Shown here: positions 61,072 to 64,000 of the stretch, piece by piece | Position numbering within the stretch: position 1 is the first letter of the stretch | Layout: each line of letters begins with the position of its first letter | The notes under the pieces: model-generated | What the model was told of the DNA's origin: nothing | The model's database searches: none | What the model saw: only the letters and a program-made list of their open reading frames with translations | Program-made: the position numbers and the translations under genes | Source: CAVUBL01 sp963837945 | GTDB taxonomy: Bacteria > Acidobacteriota > Thermoanaerobaculia > Multivoradales > DATKCC01 | Assembly (NCBI GenBank): GCA_963837945.1 | Contig: CAWIQD010000004.1 | Coordinates: 372,001-436,000 of the forward strand | Reading direction: 5' to 3' | Length of the DNA stretch: 64,000 nucleotides

Positions 61072-61824
61072 TTACCCGGCGGCCGGAACGCTACGGCGCA
61101 CCGGCTCCTCGGTGGCGAGGAGCGGCGAAGAGCGGAAGACCATCGGGATCTCGGGACAGAGCCAGGAGGAGTGCAGCCCGAGAAGCGGCTCGGCCTCGGC
61201 GAGCGCCAGGTCGCGGGCCATCGTCCCCGGGGAGGAGAGCTCCGCGCGCACCGGCCAGACGTCGATCCGCGGCTGGCTGGTCTCGATCCGGCGCAGCCGG
61301 CCGCCGGACTCGGCGTAGCCCCGGCGGCGCTCGCGGAAGTAGCGGACCGTCTCGTCCCAGGAGGAGAAGCGCGGCCCCGGACCCGGCCGCGGCGCGCCCC
61401 GCTCGGCGGTCACCACCAGCCCGCCCGAGCCGCCGACGGTCCACGTCCAGGAGCCGGTGCCCGGGTCGGCCGAGGGACGCGGGAAGGAGAGCCGGGCGGG
61501 CCGCACGGGCTGGCGGCCGAGCAGCCGCGCTCCCGGCACCACCCAGGCGGGCACGAACATGCGCTGGAAGTAGACCGCCGGCAGGCCGTCGTCGTCGGTC
61601 ACCAGGTAGCGCAGGTTGAGCTCCGGGAAGGAGATCTTGACGAACGGCAGCGCCCGCAGGTGCAGGCTCTCCTGGAAGAAGAAGAGCGCCGAGGCAAAAC
61701 CCCACTCGCCGCCGTCGGCCGGGTGGAGCTCGTAGCGCAGGGGCTCGGGCAACGGCGGCAGGACCGACGCGGGCAGCGCCCAGTTGAGGAACAGGCAGTC
61801 GCGGACCGTCGTGCGCATGACCAT
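61072..61824 (-). CDS. DUF2071 family protein
   Basis: The 250-residue protein has DCLFLNWALPASVLPPLPEP near the start, FFFQESLHLRALPFVKISFP and YFQRMFVPAWVVPGARLL, the usual blocks of the DUF2071 (YqjF-like) family. These are cytosolic beta-barrel proteins without known reaction. The ATG at 61824 has GAGGG upstream; another ATG lies two codons later. It is divergent from the M28 peptidase gene. Confidence 0.8.
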   Translation of the reverse strand: MVMRTTVRDCLFLNWALPASVLPPLPEPLRYELHPADGGEWGFASALFFFQESLHLRALPFVKISFPELNLRYLVTDDDGLPAVYFQRMFVPAWVVPGARLLGRQPVRPARLSFPRPSADPGTGSWTWTVGGSGGLVVTAERGAPRPGPGPRFSSWDETVRYFRERRRGYAESGGRLRRIETSQPRIDVWPVRAELSSPGTMARDLALAEAEPLLGLHSSWLCPEIPMVFRSSPLLATEEPVRRSVPAAG

Positions 61825-61905
61825 GGTGGGGGTACCCTCGTGCGAGGCTCACCATAGCTCGGCCACCCCCCGCCCGCAAGGCGCGAGTTTGGTAGATTGG
61901 GACCC

Positions 61906-63699
61906 ATGAGCGAAGTCCCGACCCGTGCCGTTCGCCGCGCCCTCGCGCGCACCCTCTCCCTCCTGACCGCCGCCGCCCTCGGAGCGGCCGGGCTCGCCGC
62001 CCCGGCAGCCGCCGCCTCGCCGCCGGGCGACGACCTGATGGCGACCCTCCCGCCGGGCGCCCAGCAGGCGGCCGAGACGATCACCCGCGACACCTTGCGC
62101 GCCCCGATCCGCTTCCTGGCCGACGACCTCCTCGGCGGCCGCGGGCCGGCCACCGCCGGCGACGAGCTGGCGGTCAAGTACCTGGCGACCGAGCTCGAGT
62201 CCCTGGGCTTCGCGCCCGGCTTCGCCGACGGCCAGTGGCAGCAGCCCTTCGACGTGGTGGGGATCGACGCCCGTGTCCCGAAGACCTGGAGCTTCGAGAC
62301 CCCTGACAAGAGCGGGGGCAAGAGCGAGGGCAAGAGCGGAGCCAAGACCGTCGAGCTCGCCAACTGGACCGAGTTCATCGCCGCCTCGGGCGTGCAGGCT
62401 CCCAAGGCGACGATCGACGGCGCGGAGGTCGTGTTCGTCGGCTACGGCATCCAGGCCCCGGAGTACCGGTGGGACGACTACAAGGGCGCCGACCTCGAGG
62501 GCAAGGTGCTCCTGATGCTCAACAACGACCCGGACTGGTCGCCCGACCTGTTCGAGGGGGTGACCCGGCTCTACTACGGGCGCTGGACCTACAAGTACGA
62601 GAGCGCCGCCCGCCAGGGCGCCGCCGGCGCCATCATCATCCACACCACGCCGTCGGCGGGCTACCCCTGGCAGGTGGTCCAGACCTCCTGGACCGGCGAG
62701 CAGTTCGAGCTCCCGGCCGAGGGCGAGCCGCGCATTCAGGTGGCCGCCTGGACGACCGAGGACGCGACCCGGCGCCTCCTCCAGGCCGCGGGCTTCGACC
62801 TCGACGAGCTGGTCGAGAAGGCCCACAGCCGGGACTTCAAGCCGGTGCCGCTCGGGATCACGACCTCGCTCACCCTCGACAACCAGATCTCGCGCAAGCA
62901 GACCGCCAACGTCGCCGGGCTGCTCGCCGGGAGCGATCCCGAGCTCGCGAAGCAGGTCGTCGTCTTCACCGCCCACCACGACCACCTGGGCACCGCCGAG
63001 CCGAGCGCGGACCAGGCCAAGGACGCCGACCGGATCTACAACGGCGCGGTGGACAACGCGGCCGGCGACGCCCAGGTGCTCGCCATCGCCCGCGCCTACG
63101 CGGCGCTGCCGGAGCCGCCGAAGCGCTCGACGCTGTTCCTCTTCGTGGCCGCCGAGGAGCAGGGCCTCCTGGGCTCGAAGTACTACGCCCTCCATCCCAG
63201 CTTCGAGCCGGGCCGGATCGCCGCCAACATCAACTACGACGGCGGCAACATCTGGGGTGAGACCCGCGACGTGACCCTGATCGGCGCCGGCAAGTCGACG
63301 ATCGACGAGGTGGCCAAGGCGGTCGCCGCGAGCCAGGGGCGCACCGTCGAGCCGGACCAGTTCCCGGACAAGGGCTACTACTACCGCTCGGACCAGTTCA
63401 GCCTGGCGAAGATCGGCGTGCCGGCCCTCTACTTCGACACCGGCACCGACTTCGTGGGCAAGCCGGCCGGCTGGGGCAAGGAGCAGGTCGACGCCTGGGT
63501 GGAGCACAACTACCACCAGCCGAGCGACGAGCTGACCGACCAGTGGAACTTCGACGGCATGGTGCAGGACGCCCGGCTCGGGTTCTACTGCGGGCTGATC
63601 GTGTCGCAGGCGGCTCGGATGCCCTCCTGGCTGCCGGGCGACGAGTTCGAAGCGGCGCGCAAGAAGGCGCTCGCCGCGGCCGGCGAGTCCGGCGAGTAG
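61906..63699 (+). CDS. Exported M28-family zinc aminopeptidase with PA domain
   Basis: The 597-residue protein has a signal peptide (residues 10-37, ending AAAA) and a PA insertion (VFVGYGIQAPEYRWDDYKGA). The co-catalytic zinc site follows: His in TAHHDHLG, bridging Asp in GAVDNAAGDA, Glu-Glu in VAAEEQGLLGS, Asp in NINYDGGN and a late His in NYHQPSDE. All five ligands are in place. It trims N-terminal residues from peptides in the periplasm. A TAGATT box at 61893-61898 lies 7 bases before the ATG with no Shine-Dalgarno, so the message may be leaderless. Confidence 0.94.
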   Translation: MSEVPTRAVRRALARTLSLLTAAALGAAGLAAPAAAASPPGDDLMATLPPGAQQAAETITRDTLRAPIRFLADDLLGGRGPATAGDELAVKYLATELESLGFAPGFADGQWQQPFDVVGIDARVPKTWSFETPDKSGGKSEGKSGAKTVELANWTEFIAASGVQAPKATIDGAEVVFVGYGIQAPEYRWDDYKGADLEGKVLLMLNNDPDWSPDLFEGVTRLYYGRWTYKYESAARQGAAGAIIIHTTPSAGYPWQVVQTSWTGEQFELPAEGEPRIQVAAWTTEDATRRLLQAAGFDLDELVEKAHSRDFKPVPLGITTSLTLDNQISRKQTANVAGLLAGSDPELAKQVVVFTAHHDHLGTAEPSADQAKDADRIYNGAVDNAAGDAQVLAIARAYAALPEPPKRSTLFLFVAAEEQGLLGSKYYALHPSFEPGRIAANINYDGGNIWGETRDVTLIGAGKSTIDEVAKAVAASQGRTVEPDQFPDKGYYYRSDQFSLAKIGVPALYFDTGTDFVGKPAGWGKEQVDAWVEHNYHQPSDELTDQWNFDGMVQDARLGFYCGLIVSQAARMPSWLPGDEFEAARKKALAAAGESGE

Positions 63700-63744
63700 G
63701 GAGAGGCTCGGCGAGCCGGACGGCGCCGGGAGAGGACTCCGGGA

Positions 63745-64000
63745 GTGGAGACACCGACTCGTCGCCGTTCGGCACCCGGACCGTGGACGACCCTCGGGCT
63801 CGGCCTGGCTCTCGCCTGGATCGGCTGGCTGACCTGGCTGCATCGGGGCCATTTCGTCGACGACGGCTTCATCTCGCTGCGCTATGCGGCGAACCTGCTC
63901 GCCGGGCGCGGGCTGGTGTTCAACCCCGGCGAGCTGGTCGAGGGGGTGACCAACCTGGGGTGGGTGCTGGCGGTGGCGGCGGCGGGGTGGCTCGTGCCGG
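63745..64000 (+). CDS. GT-C-like membrane glycosyltransferase, 3' end outside the window
   Basis: The visible 85 residues have one transmembrane helix (LGLGLALAWIGWLTWLH) and the block DDGFISLRYAANLLAGRGLV with GELVEGVTNLGW, the typical first loop of arabinofuranosyl/mannosyl-type GT-C enzymes (pattern DDAFI..RYA.N...G.GLVFNPGE.VEGYTN). The acidic pair is the expected catalytic region. The GTG at 63745 has AGAGGA 9 bases upstream. It follows the M28 gene by 45 bases. Confidence 0.8.
   Translation, partial: METPTRRRSAPGPWTTLGLGLALAWIGWLTWLHRGHFVDDGFISLRYAANLLAGRGLVFNPGELVEGVTNLGWVLAVAAAGWLVP

Overview
This window is one continuous, very GC-rich bacterial chromosome segment with tightly packed genes and strong G/C third-position bias. 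It carries an ADOP-type permease (acidobacterial duplicated orphan permease), many secreted metallopeptidases, a Ser/Thr kinase of the bacterial PknB type, DUF4097 and M16 peptidase pairs. Together these point to Acidobacteriota, perhaps a Thermoanaerobaculia-like lineage. The class is an inference from gene content, not from a marker tree.

Layout. 1-8 kb: the tail of a subtilisin with a PKD domain, a secreted amidohydrolase, a lone receiver domain, a dynamin-like GTPase, PspC, a GT2 glycosyltransferase, an acyltransferase and an M50 peptidase with CBS domains. 8-17 kb: a Cys-rich secreted protein, the ADOP permease, a Ser/Thr kinase overlapping an MscS channel with an FHA domain, a frameshifted secreted EF-hand-like protein and a GT14 glycosyltransferase. 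17-29 kb: ligA and polX, a membrane glycosyltransferase, two M16 peptidases, a GT4 glycosyltransferase behind a sigma-54 promoter, a half-length FNT channel and a flavoprotein reductase. 29-32 kb: an NtrB/NtrC-like pair behind its own sigma-54 promoter, then a Met/Gln-repeat lipoprotein.

32-41 kb is a complete trp operon on the minus strand: trpL-trpE-trpG-trpD-trpC/F-trpB-trpA-esterase. It has a good sigma-70 promoter and a short leader peptide with tandem Trp codons, so classical attenuation is likely. Directly upstream of that promoter is a clearly less GC-rich island (about 40.76-44.37 kb). It encodes a SIR2-like NADase domain fused to an HD domain, followed by, and possibly originally fused to, a 573-residue protein with no recognised domain. 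This is the best candidate for an undescribed conflict or defence system.

44-50 kb is a histidine-themed, same-strand group: egtD, tRNA-His, hisS, hutH and a methyltransferase. The tRNA-His has no encoded G-1 and carries U72 and A73, as in the atypical alphaproteobacterial type, and the adjacent HisRS has a matching unusual motif 2. 50-58 kb: aroDE, a decarboxylase remnant, a methyltransferase, a DUF488 protein, VapBC, ETF-quinone oxidoreductase, a dihaem cytochrome and a HEPN/MNT pair. 58-64 kb: class I aldolase, a TauE/SafE permease, a DUF4097 protein, a DUF2071 protein, an M28 peptidase and the start of a GT-C membrane protein.

Several otherwise well-conserved genes (at 15.3, 34.0, 52.0, 52.9, 55.7 and 56.2 kb, perhaps also 42.6 kb) are broken by single-base indels, mostly in or beside short runs of one base. 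Consensus error in the assembly is the simplest explanation, but real decay is not excluded.
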